Assembly: GCF_032854445.1 (NCBI RefSeq) | Contig: NC_088295.1 | Location: 91,131,805 to 91,195,804 of the forward strand | Length of the DNA stretch: 64,000 nt | Direction of reading: 5' to 3' | Source: Liolophura sinensis | Taxonomy: Eukaryota > Mollusca > Polyplacophora > Chitonida > Chitonidae | Part shown: positions 25,501 to 37,300 of the stretch, in pieces | How positions within the stretch are numbered: the first letter of the stretch is position 1 | Layout of the letters: every line of letters starts with the position of its first letter | The notes under the pieces: model-generated | What the model was told of the DNA's origin: nothing | What the model saw: the letters and a program-made list of their open reading frames with translations, nothing else | The model's database searches: none | Position numbers and translations under genes: made by a program

Positions 25501-26600
25501 GTATCTATGTAACACTAGCATGACTTACAGCATTGTGTCAGTATTTATCTAGCAACAGCGTTGTGTTAGTATCTGTCCGATTCCAGAGTTGTATCGGTAT
25601 CTATGTAACACTAGCATGACTTTCAGCGTAATGTCAGTATTTATCTAGCAACAGTGTTGTGTCAGTATCTGTCCGATCCCAGAGTTGTATGGGTATCTAT
25701 GTAACACTAGCATGATTTACATTGTTGTGTCAGTATTTATCTAACACCAGTGTTGTGTCAGTATTTGCCCGATCCCAGAGTTTTATCGGTATCTATGTAA
25801 CACTAGCATGACTTACAGGGCTATGTCAGCATTTATCTAACACCAGTGTTGTGTCAGTATTTGCCCGATCCCAGAGTTTTATCGGTATCTGTGTAACACT
25901 AGCATGACTTACAGCGTTGTGTCAGTATTTATCTAACACCAGCGTTGTGTCAGTATCTGTCCGATCCCAGAGTTGTATCGGTATCTATGTAACACTAGCA
26001 TGACTTACAGCGCTATGTCAGCATTTATCTAACACCAGCGTTGTGTCAGTATCTGTCCGATTGCGGAGTTGTATCGGTATCTATGTAACACTAGCATGAC
26101 TTACAGCATTGTGTCAGTATTTATTCAGCTCCAGCGTTGTGTCAGTATCTGTCCGATCCCAGAGTTTTATCGGTATCTTTGTAACACTAGCATGACTTAC
26201 AGCGTAATGTCAGTATTTATCTAGCAACAGCGTTGTGTCAGTATCTGTCCGATCCCAGAGTTGTATGGGTATGTATGTAACACTAGCATGACTAACAGCG
26301 CTATGTCAGTATTTATCTAGCAACAGCGTTGTGTCAGTATCTGTCCGATTCCAGAGTTGTATCGGTATCTATGTAACACTAGCATGACTTTCAGCGTAAT
26401 GTCAGTATTTATCTAGCAACAGTGTTGTGTCAGTATCTGTCCGATCCCAGAGTTGTATGGGTATCTATGTAACACTAGCATGACTTACATTGTTGTGTCA
26501 GTATTTATCTAACACCAGCGTTATGCCAGTATTTATCTAACACCAACGTTGTGTCAGTGTCTGTCAAATCCTGTTTGATCGGAATCTATGTAACACTAGC
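19540..26600. repeat. 7-kb complex satellite with higher-order copies
   Basis: Two related modules alternate: a 28-bp one (GTTGTGTCAGTATTTATC, then TAACACCAGC) and a 68-bp one that adds CCGATCCCAGAGTTGTATCG and CTATGTAACACTAGCATGAC. Order and private variants are copied over longer distances: about 640 bp (19.82 and 20.46 kb), 2689 bp (20.46-23.0 kb onto 23.15-25.7 kb) and about 770 bp near the right end. Identical 60-codon ORF shadows at 21236 and 23925 show the 2689-bp offset. Confidence 0.95.
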
Positions 26601-28754
26601 ATGACTTGCGCTCCTGGATTCTATACTTATCTGTCCAATATCTACAATCCAAGACTATATCTGTCACACAATGGGGCCCATTCTACCAAGCTGTCTCGAC
26701 GATGCCTCAAACGCACTTACCATGGCGACGTATCTTTTCACTGCATGCTGTCATGTTTACGGCTCAGTCCTAGAGCGGACCCCAGGTACCGTGTTTGTTT
26801 AACCGTGATGGGATCTAACGACATGATTACGGTATAGATCCAATGCCAACATGCTAAACGTACCATCAGACCGAATTCTAAGGGTTTTTCTGAGTTAGAA
26901 AGTTAACGTAACTAAGTGATTTTTCATCATTCCTCGGAAGGCATTAAACTGTTTTAGATAGGCATAGTCTTGATATGTGGTTGTAAGTCTGTAATGCGTC
27001 ATCAATCAAATGATCCATTACCGACACATTGTTTCAGAAAAAGAGTGAAAAGTGAAAAATTAGGGCTTACGTGTATGGATAAGAAATATGGAGATGGCAC
27101 TTACCATTGGATATATTCGTGTGTGTATGTTGCTATAGTCTAGTCCAGTTACAGAAATCAGGCTGTTGCCATGGTCGTCATGTTAACCATTTAATAAGTT
27201 ATGACGGCGCATGGATGCCGTCAGACAAAAGATGCATCTCCAAGTGCAAAGGCTTATACACAACATTTTGTCGTTTTTTAAAACAGATAAAAGTGCTGCA
27301 AATACTTTACAGAGAAAATTGCAGTAGGTCTACAGTTTTGTATTGCCATACAATAACTTGCAATTATTTCTTTACATCACGATAGTGTATAAGTTTGATT
27401 ACCGGCACTCTCTGCCTCTCTACAAAAACAGCCACAGTGACAAAGAACACAAGGATTTGCTGTTCTCTTCCAGCACAGTGTTTATGCAATCGCACTGAAA
27501 ATACAGACGGGTGGGAGACTAAAACTGCTAACTTACTAAAACTAAATTTTACTAAGTTGTGTATAGCGTTGATACAAAAACGCATATAAACGTATAAACG
27601 TCGTACCGTTGTGAGAATTCCCTTGTTCCTTTGCTCTCTCCGGTCGAAATTTGCAGTATTGTTGATGAAATAAAAACTTGGAAACTAGCAAGCATCGTTA
27701 CAGTAGAGCATCTGCAACATGATACTACTCTGTTGCAGTATCCTGTGTTTTTTCTTCTTTGCTTTATTTACTGCAGAATCACATTCACAGTTGATTTTTT
27801 AGTCCTTCTCAAAAATTTGACCTATAGAAATAATCCGCTGCGCATTATATACCTGTTATATTAGTCCATATTGGTGCCACTCAGGGTGACCAAATGTCCT
27901 TGCTATTTTTAAGTTCGTACATGTCTTTAGTGCATGTTTTGATAGGATAGCCCTAGCAGATTGGTAGCTTTTTCTGGTTTATGCCCCCTTTGATAAACAC
28001 AATTATTGTTCAATGTGCTAACTCATATATTTCCAACAGTCATACAATGACAGCGCTATTTGAAAGCCCAATCAACTCAGGACCAGAGTGTTAACCTTTA
28101 GGAATACTTACTTTACTAATTCAAGCTAATCTAATCTTTTCAAACATAATGGCAGATTTGCTGACGAAATGTGGCATCTTAGCCACACTGTTGGGGAGGG
28201 GTGGTGAGCTACATTGGCGAGAAGGATTGCGTCAGCAGTTTTCTATACCCCCCAAGCACCAATGAAAACAGCAAGACTTTTGACTATTTCTCACGGACTT
28301 TTACACTCTCAATTATCTGTCAGTGGTTGTCATGGATGTTTGATCAACATCTTGATCCTTAATTAAATGTCTTAATTGCATGGTGACTTGAATTACAGAA
28401 TCCTGGGTGTTCGCAATCATTGGTTTGTTGTCTGGTCGAGCTGTCTGCACACAGAAAATATCTATTCTCATCCGAAAAACGGGAAGGTGATTCATGCCAC
28501 TCACTCTGAAACATGATTGTATGTGAACGTTTTGACCTTGATGCTAAATCTGTTTGATTCACAAGGAGAACATTCCTCGTAAGAAGAAGTTTTCGTTGTA
28601 CGTTTTCATTAACTCCTACAGTGTATTTCTGTCCCCTCCACCCCTACTTCTGGAGGAATAAATGAATGATTATGGATTAACACAGCTATTTCTGTAGGAA
28701 GACTCCCGTTTGTATACAATCTAGAACTTCTAATGCAGGACTACAACAACGGGG
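26600..28754. other. Intergenic sequence without recognised genes
   Basis: Unique sequence between the satellite and the second segmental copy. A minus-strand open frame of about 90 codons around 28356-28630 is the longest; it is Ser- and Asn-rich, lacks an early ATG and matches no family I know. Confidence 0.45.
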
Positions 28755-28784
28755 TTCGCCTTGTATAGGGCAAATGTTCTTTGG

Positions 28785-28991
28785 TCAAGTTTTTGGATTG
28801 CTGTTCTCAGTAAGTTGCCATCTGCACCAAACTAAGCAAAGTGGACAAGAGATTCGTTTGTTTTTATTCATTAGAGAACAACTGCATCTACGTGATAATC
28901 CTTGAGACATCTTTGTCTGCCTTACTGCTTTTAGGTAGTATGCGCACAATTTCTTGTCCAAAAAGCGACTAGGCTGAGATCTATTAAACAA
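28785..28991 (-). other. Second copy of the Cys-rich minus-strand ORF
   Basis: 68 codons, uninterrupted, with the same cysteine spacing as 31-237 apart from one Cys-to-Tyr change in the C-x2-C pair and one lost later Ser. Retention of the frame may only reflect recent duplication. Confidence 0.25.
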
Positions 28992-29203
28992 CGTTTTGGA
29001 TGGAATGCTCTGGAATGTTGGTGAAACCCTAAAAAATCTTCAAGTGATAGTTAGAGGTTAATCTAAAGCACCTTTGGATAAAACAGTCTTTGTCATGGTG
29101 AAAATGCTACTGAGCTAGAAGTCATGTTGCATTTTTGAAATTTGCTTTTGAAAAAAGCCCTGTTGCCTGATGTCCACCGTTCGTTGTAGAATTTTCTTCG
29201 AAC

Positions 29204-29311
29204 CTAATCTTCTTGCGATATGAAGGGTTCAGAGTCATCATCAAAACAATGAATAATGTCTAACTGCTCCATTTGGATAGTATTGCTTTCATCAACGAAT
29301 GATATATCCAT
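29204..29311 (-). other. Second copy of the 35-residue acidic ORF
   Basis: Same start, length and stop as 450-557 with two substitutions (Ser to Ile, Leu to Phe). Confidence 0.2.
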
Positions 29312-29860
29312 TAAGAAATAATTTGCTTTAGGGTCTATTCAGTTAATGCATTTATGGATGTATACAAGTGTGTCTGTGTATTTTATTGTAGTAGTTTAAC
29401 AGACTACATTTATGAAGTGGCAAAAAAACTTATGTGATGACACTGTTCACAATATGGTCAGAAAGGCCACTCAAGTGTCCAGTGTTTTAAAAACAATTTA
29501 CAGGTTGTAAAAATTTGAAAAAAGTAATTTGTCGGACATTTGTCCAACTTTAAAGTAGACATTTACACTCTACAATAGTATTACTGAATAACTGAGTCCT
29601 TAATCTTAGTGCTACCATTTCTTGAGGGGAGGTGAACGAATCTTATCAAAGGTTTGCTCTCGCATTGTAGTTTTCAGACCTGTAGATAACAGGTAAGGAA
29701 ATGACACGAACGTTTACTTACCTGAGCGAATCAACCTGATCTCCCTATGGATATTATCCCTAATAATGGGTGTAAAGGAAGAAGTACACAGCTGGACATA
29801 TACTCTGTTGATAAACTGATATCAACCCAGCTGAAAAGCTTGTAATCCTTGCATTTAAAT

Positions 29861-30124
29861 GGGGGCCTCCATGGGTCAGTTAGATATCGCTAGCACAGCT
29901 AATGACCCAGAAGTCTCTCACCAATGCGGTAGCTGTGAGCTCAAGCCCAGCTCATGCTGGCTTCCTCTCCGGTCGTAAGTGGGAAGGTCTGCCAGCAACC
30001 TACGGATGGTCGTGGGTTTCCTCCGGGCTCTACCCGGTTTCCTCCCACCATAATGCTGGCCCCCGTCGTATAAATGAAATATTTCTGAGCACGGCGTAAA
30101 ACACCAATCAAATAAATAAATAAA
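29861..30124 (+). mobile_element. SINE family 1, full length
   Basis: It runs from GGGGGCCTCCATGGGTCAG to a (AAATA)n tail. It is inserted inside the remnant of the 41-bp minisatellite, whose sequence resumes at 30125 (AGTACATGTAAATGTACAAC). The allelic position in copy 1 is empty, so insertion followed the segmental duplication or occurred in one copy only. Confidence 0.9.
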
Positions 30125-31222
30125 AGTACATGTAAATGTACAACTACAGCTGAATATTCAGTTACTAGATGTACATGGAATATAGACAGAAATGTGGACT
30201 TAAATTTTCTTTGCTTCATAAACAATACAAACCACCCTTTGAAACTGGTCTTGTTATATTATCAACGGAGAGTCCACGATATCCAGACGTTGCTCCTGAT
30301 TTTTGTAATTTGAGTAGCGCCTCGTGCGTAAGGTGATTTTTCGTTTTATCAAAATGTGTGATAAAGCTACCATTGCAGAAAGGCTATCATGTCTTAATTT
30401 ACTTCACTGACTCTATAAACATGCTAGTACCATTTAGGTTTGGCCACCTAAGGTAGTACCAATCTCATATCTGGCTCATGGGCTATATGTGTTTACGCGG
30501 CTGGGTTACACGGGGATTTATTAATAATACGAGGCTTACATACGAAAACTGTTTTGTGTATCTGTTTGAATCTGAGGGCAGGTGTAATGCACGTGGTATG
30601 TTTGCTATTGAGAATGTGTCATGTTTTGGTGGTGTCAGCGGTCTGTTTTCTGTCTCATACACGAGATTATCTACAGTTATGATTGCAAGTTTGCGTTATT
30701 CTGGTGTGATGAAATACTGTGTTCCCAAAACAGCGATTACATATCGTTTCGTCTTAACATAACGATTTAATTCAGTGTATTGAAACTGTTTGCAATAAAC
30801 ACAGTGATGCCTAGACAATCTAGACAATGCCTAGACTTTCTGCACCAGATGTCAGCATGACTGATATAATAAGGACGAAAACAAAGAATGGACAAGGTAA
30901 AGCACTCAGTATTCCATCCCATAAACGTCTGTATGACGTATGTATCCTAAACTTAAAATATGGCAGCAAGAGAAAGTATAACGAATGCCTGAGGGAAAAT
31001 CAATCGCTGGTAACGGCAGATAAGATCTTGTAACAAGTCTCATTGTTCGAAATCAGTACAAAAGGAATAACGAGTGATGCAAATATTCTCCGAAAGTAGT
31101 GTTTGTTAAAAACGCCTTACCGTGCGTATTCCTATCACGTAAACCGTGATATCATAAATTTAGACTGTGTTATAAAAAGCTCAAAGCATGCTTGTTTTCG
31201 TAATACGAAATCTCTGGGTCTG

Positions 31223-31230
31223 TATAAAAG
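31223..31230 (+). promoter_or_regulatory. TATA box of gene B
   Basis: TATAAAAG 79 bp upstream of the next in-frame ATG pair. The block TCTCTGGGTCTGTATAAAAG is shared exactly with gene A, implying the same core promoter and probably similar expression. Confidence 0.8.
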
Positions 31231-31308
31231 TGGAGAGATTGGCGCTGTTCAATGGATATTGTGACCATCGGCGCGGAGACTCCCAGTGTTCTCCACATCT
31301 CTGACTTC

Positions 31309-31372
31309 ATGATGGTTGTTTTTCAGTTCCTGGCCCTGGCAAATCTTGTCGCTCTGTGTACGGCTGGAGCCG
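31309..31372 (+). CDS. Gene B exon 1: signal peptide
   Basis: 64 nt ending before GTAAGT in phase 1. It encodes the same 21 residues as gene A exon 1, with three silent differences. Confidence 0.92.
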
Positions 31373-34300
31373 GTAAGTGCAAAGCCCCTTCCTCATTAAT
31401 CGTTCCATGACATTCATACATACAGAGAGCAATTCTGACGGGAGGTACTTCCTCACAAGCCCATGTGTGCGACGTTTCTCTGTATTCATTCTGGAACGCA
31501 TTGTAATGCTGGCTTGAACATGAATGGTGATGTATGTACATATGTAGATATGTCTATGAATTCTCGAGGTTTTACGTCCTACTTAAAAATGTTTCAGTCA
31601 TTAGGTTTGTATTCCTTTACTGTGTCTTCTTGCGGCAGGGCGAGTCCATGCCACCACTGAAGTATCATGCAGAAGACACCAGATATGACAACCCATCTAG
31701 TCACATTATATTGACACCGGGCCAAACAGCCCTGTTTCCAAGCGAGGCAGAAACAAATGCCAATTTTAAAGTCTTTTATATGACTCTGCCCCGGTTTGAT
31801 CCCAGGCGAACGCTCTAACCACATACAGTACGGGAGGAATTTTATTGATTTACTATATCGGGCTTAAGGCTTAAGGCGGCCAGGCGTGTGAGTGGAGCTA
31901 ACATCGATTTAATTGTTACAATACCTCTTCATTTCTTATTGCCTCGATGGGTCATCAGGGAAGACTTATTTTGTATATAGATTACATATACAAGAACTTG
32001 TCTATCTTCTACAAGGCCTATATATCTTTTTATGGCTAGTGAAATTAAACATTTTGTTTTTTTCATTTTCAACAACTTGCGGATCCAGGCCTGAGCACAT
32101 ACGTGTTACCAATGGCCAATAACTACTGTACTAAAGGTTGATGCGCTCCGCAAAACGACATGTAACTAACTAATGGTATTTTATTGTCAATGTTTTGCAA
32201 ACACAATATGGAGAAAGATATTGAGCAATATGGCACCCAACAAGCTTAAACTTTCGTCCTTCAAAACCTCCACGCTCGCGACGCATCTTGTTAGGAGCGC
32301 AAAGTTCCCCACTTTAAGCTATGTATGTGCATGTGGCATACTTCAAGCTCTGCATTTGACCTGTCTGTCTGTTTATCATATTGTACAACATGGTCAGTAT
32401 ATGTTATTTGCTAATTACATCATTTTTTTCTTTCCAGGCAACTCATTTGACAGGAGCGTATGTAAGTCATATATTAAGACAGTGTACTTTCTGCTCTTAG
32501 TTACATGCAAGCTTTATATTTGTTCATACCAATGGAATATCGGTAATATTTTAACTGGTAAGGCCCACGCTATTGTTAATAACCATGAGGGAGAAGACAC
32601 ACAGGACGATTTTCAACAGTTACTTTAGAACATATATGAATTTACATTTTTCAACTGTACAAATACAATCCCAAATACCCCTGGCTAATTACCGGGGTCA
32701 AAAAACACTTCATGTTTTAGATAGAATTCGTTTTTCGTTCTTTGTGACATAGCGAGACATAGTCTACGTTAATCCGCAGCCACACGGTGTAATTTGTGGC
32801 AATGAACCCTTGAATTCGATATGGTTAACGAAAATAGAATGTATGTTCAAACGTTACAATTTGACAAGTGTCACGAATTATATGAACATTACGTTTCGCC
32901 TTGTTTTTCGACTATTCCATACCAAAAATCGCATACTGTGATAGAGGCTTCAATAACGTATTGTTCAGCTACATTTATTTATTTATTTGATTGGTGGAGA
33001 ATGAAGGAAAGAACAACCGGCTATTCAGCTTTGGTTTCAATCGCTTTAGACGTGCATGGTTTCTCTTGTGATACAAGTGTAGCCCGGAATAAACAACAAG
33101 CACCTTAACTTCGGCCCCAATCACTTTAGGCGGGCATGGCTTCTCTTGTGATACAAAAATAGGCAGGAATAAAAAAACAGGCACCTTAACTTTTGGCCCC
33201 AATCATTATAGGCTGGCATGGCTTCTCTCGTGATACAAGAGTAAGCCGGAATGAACAACAGACACCGCAACTTTGGCCCTGTCACTTTAGGCGGGCATAG
33301 CTTTTCTTGTAAATGAAGAGAAGGAAGAAAGAGAAACAATGCCCACCTAAAGTGACTCGTTCCAAAGCTGAGGAGCCTGTTGTTTGTTCCTACCTACTCT
33401 TGTTTTACACGAGAAGTCATGCCTGCCTAATTTGACAAGGGCCAAAACTAGGCGGGCATGGCTTATTTTGTGATACACGAGCAGGTAGGAAAAAACAACA
33501 GGCGCCTCAGCTTTGGCCCCAATCACGTTAGACTGGCATGGTTTCTCTTGTGATACAAGATTAGACAGGAGTGAACAACAGGCACCTCAGCTTTGGCCCC
33601 AGTTACTTTAGGAGAGCGTGGTTTCCCATGTCAACTCGAAGGTTCACAATCATGTATTCTTATGTACAGCACTGTATACCTTAGCAGTACAGGTGTGTAT
33701 GTGGACTCAACTCTCTTTAATTATACTCTAGTCGATGACCCATCAAAATGGCCACCCAGGTTCTGCGCAGGTCTAAACCAGTCCCCTGTGGACATCTGTA
33801 CTGACGATGTGATACCTAACCCCACCCTTGGTAACATCGTCTACACCAACATAAACAAGAAGTCTTGTACACCGCTGACCTTGATCAACTTCGAAGGAGA
33901 ACAAGGTAGGACTCCTGCTTGTCATCATAACACCCGTCCTTGTTGTTATACTTTACCGATTCCTTCGCTGAGATGAAGATGATCTGAAATCTTACTATAG
34001 CTTTATAATTTGCTAACTGAAGTATTCCGCATTCTATCATTACATACCTCAGAATATCTGATATTCTTTCAGGTGTTAATTTGGCACTGTGTGGTGTACT
34101 ATGTGATACTAGAACAATGTGTTTCTCCTCTCTTAAGAGCTACACTGGGCGCTTATAATTATGCCCAGTCACCAGTATGCCAGCCCATAAGAGCCAATCA
34201 CGGGACAAAACGGGCGAATAACGTCACTCGATTGGCTGGGTTAGGCTGGCGACACTCGGTGTTTCTTCATAACTATAAGCGCCCAGTATCGTCATCTTTT

Positions 34301-37300
34301 CACATTTACACAGAGTATGGCTTGAAAGATAATCTTCAGCAACTTTTTCTCTTGCCCGTCCTATGGGAGGAGGTTAGGGGTGTGATGGTGTGGTGAGGTG
34401 TGGGGCAGTGGCCGGGTGGTTTATGTGTTTGGGTTAGGAAATATGAGGGTATGTAAATTGAACTCAGAAGTAAGTGAAGTAAACAAAACGAATCCCCTTA
34501 AGATCACAAATACTATGGTATTATATTTGATGAAGAATATACGCCACATTTTAGTTCTGCGGCAATTATCTTTTGTTTTCTTTTTGTGGGAACCTTTACA
34601 TGTAGCACATAAAAAGATAGGAACTCATAGTCACACTGAAATGTGATTATTGTTTCGCTCTGTTTCAGCGAAAGTTGAAGGCTTTGACCACACGGTGACG
34701 ATCAGTGAAGGCGGACTGCCAGCAGATCAGTACCGTATTGAACAGCTCCATTTCCACGTGGGCTCAAAGAACAACAGGGGATCTGAGCACGACATCAACG
34801 GCAAATTCTTCCCGGCTGAGGTGAACAAAATAATGTTCCGGTATCCCTAATTTTATCACTGTATTAAAGGATACATTGTCTGAATAGCAGTACCTGTAAG
34901 AAAAATATGATTTGATGCTAAAAGATATTGCAGGATATCACTGTTGGTAAGAGTAAATAAGTCGAAGTATAAAGAGCATGCTACAAAATATCACAGTAAA
35001 ACTGAAGGTATGAGGTGAGGAGAATGGTACAGAACAGTATTCAGAACAAACTTCACAACAGAGTGTACAGAAACATGCAAAACAAACCTCACAACAGACT
35101 ATACAACAGTATTCAGAACAAACTTCACAACAGAGTGTACAGAAACATGCAAAACAAACCTCACAACAGAGTGTACAGAAACATGCAAAACAAACCTCAC
35201 AACAGACTGTGCAACAACATGCACAACAAACCTCACAACAGGTTGTGCAACAGTATGCAGAATAAACTGCACAACAGAGTGTACAGAAACATGCAAAACA
35301 AACCTCACAACAGACTGTGCAACAGCATGCACAACAAACCTCACAACAGATTGTGCAACAGTATGCAGAATAAACTGCACAACAGAGTGTACAGAAACAT
35401 GCAAAACAAACCTCAAAACAGACTGTGCAACAGCATGCACAACAAACCTCACAACAGACTGTGCAACAACATGCACAACAAACCTCACAACAGATTGTGC
35501 AACAGTATACAGAATAAACTGCACAACAGAGTGTACAGAAACATGCAAAACAAACCTCACAACAGACTGTGCAACAGTATGCAGAACAAACTTCACAACA
35601 GATTGTACAGAAACATGCACAACAAACCTCACAACAGACTGTGCAACAGTATGCAGAACAAACTTCACAACAGAGTGGACAGAAACATGCAAAACAAACC
35701 TCACAACAGACTGTGCAACAGTATTCAGAACAAACTTCACAACAGAGTGTACAGAAACATGCAAAACAAACCTCACAACAGACTGTATAACAACATGCAC
35801 AACAAACCTCACAACAGATTGTACAGAAACATGCAAAACAAACCTCACAACAGACTATACAACATTATTCAGAACAAACTTCACAACAGAGTGAACAGAA
35901 ACATGCAAAACAAACCTCACAACAGACTATACAACAGTATTCAGAACAAACTTCACAACAGAGTGTACAGAAACATGCAAAACAAACCTCACAACAGAGT
36001 GTACAGAAACATGCACAACAAACCTCACAACAGACTGTGCAACAACATGCACAACAAACCTCACAACAGATTGTGCAACAGTATGCAGAATAAACTGCAC
36101 AACAGAGTGTACAGAAACATGCAAAACAAACCTCACAACAGACTGTGCAACAGCATGCACAACAAACCTCACAACAGATTGTGCAACAGTATGCAGAATA
36201 AACTGCACAACAGAGTGTACAGAAACATGCAAAACAAACCTCACAACAGACTGTGCAACAGTATGCAGAACAAACTTCACAACAGATTGTACAGAAACAT
36301 GCACAACAAACCTCACAACAGACTGTGCAACAGTATGCAGAACAAACTTCACAACAGAGTGTACAGAAACATGCAAAACAAACCTCACAACAGACTGTGC
36401 AACAGTATGCAGAACAAACTTCACAACAGAGTGTACAGAAACATGCAAAACAAACCTCACAACAGACTGTGCAACAGTATGCAGAACAAACTTCACAACA
36501 GGCTGTACAGAAACATGCAAAACAAACCTTACAACACACAGTACAACAGAATTCACAACAAACCTCACAACAGACTGTATAACAGCATGCAGAATAAACT
36601 GCACAAAATACTGTACAATAGTATGCACAACAAACTTTACAAAATAATGTTCAACAGCATACACAACAAACTTCACAACAGACTGTACAACAGAATACAC
36701 GTGACCACTCTCGTTTCCTGCACCCACAAATTCAACAGCCACTGTATACAATATAAGAAAGAATATTTCTTCCACTGCTTGAACTGTTGATACAGTGGGC
36801 CTACTATATCATTTACAACAAACTCCAGCGATCCTGTTTAAATAGCCTAGCTGCAGATGCATGGCCGGGGTGCTCCTGGTTCAGGTCGTCGCCTCCTGAG
36901 GGATTGTGCTGTAGATTTTGACCCCTATTAAATGTTTACAAACGTACAATAGGATTGTTGTACAACTAGATTTATGCTCAATTCTGACACAAATAAATCT
37001 AAGCACCCCTGAGGCTGAGCTTGGCATTCGACTGTCGTTGAAGTTTATGTTTCAGTGTTGTAGCGGTAGCTTCTAAGATGAAAGCAACGCTGACCTAGTA
37101 TCGCAGATGTCAGAGAGAGCCCGTCGGCTTGAACACGGCGTGTCAATATTTTTACTATATTTTATTAAAGGAAAGAGAAAAAGAAACCTTTGTAAGCGAG
37201 AAAGACGAAGGAGCAAAATTTCAATTCTGCAGTTGTAATGAATTCAAAGAGTTGAATTAATTTTAAGCGTTGTCCTGTGAGATGCTGTCTTCCCGTTCCA

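Larger units (their letters stand above)
28755..31610 (+). repeat. Segmental duplication, copy 2 (gene B 5' block)
   Basis: Matches 1-2640 from the first base of the window on, including both small minus-strand ORFs, the TATA region, exon 1 and about 240 bp of intron 1. Differences are a SINE at 29861-30124, a segment at 30160-30630 absent from copy 1, and loss of the (TA)n region. Confidence 0.85.

Noticed and set aside
33593-33731. Upstream extension of gene B exon 3
   Set aside because: The frame is open to 33593, but exon length, phase and acceptor in gene A place the exon start at 33732.
35015-36790. 591-codon ORF as an independent gene
   Set aside because: It lies wholly in gene B intron 4, comes from a 36-bp unit open in several frames on both strands, and lacks promoter, splice or family evidence. 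It is kept only as a finding.
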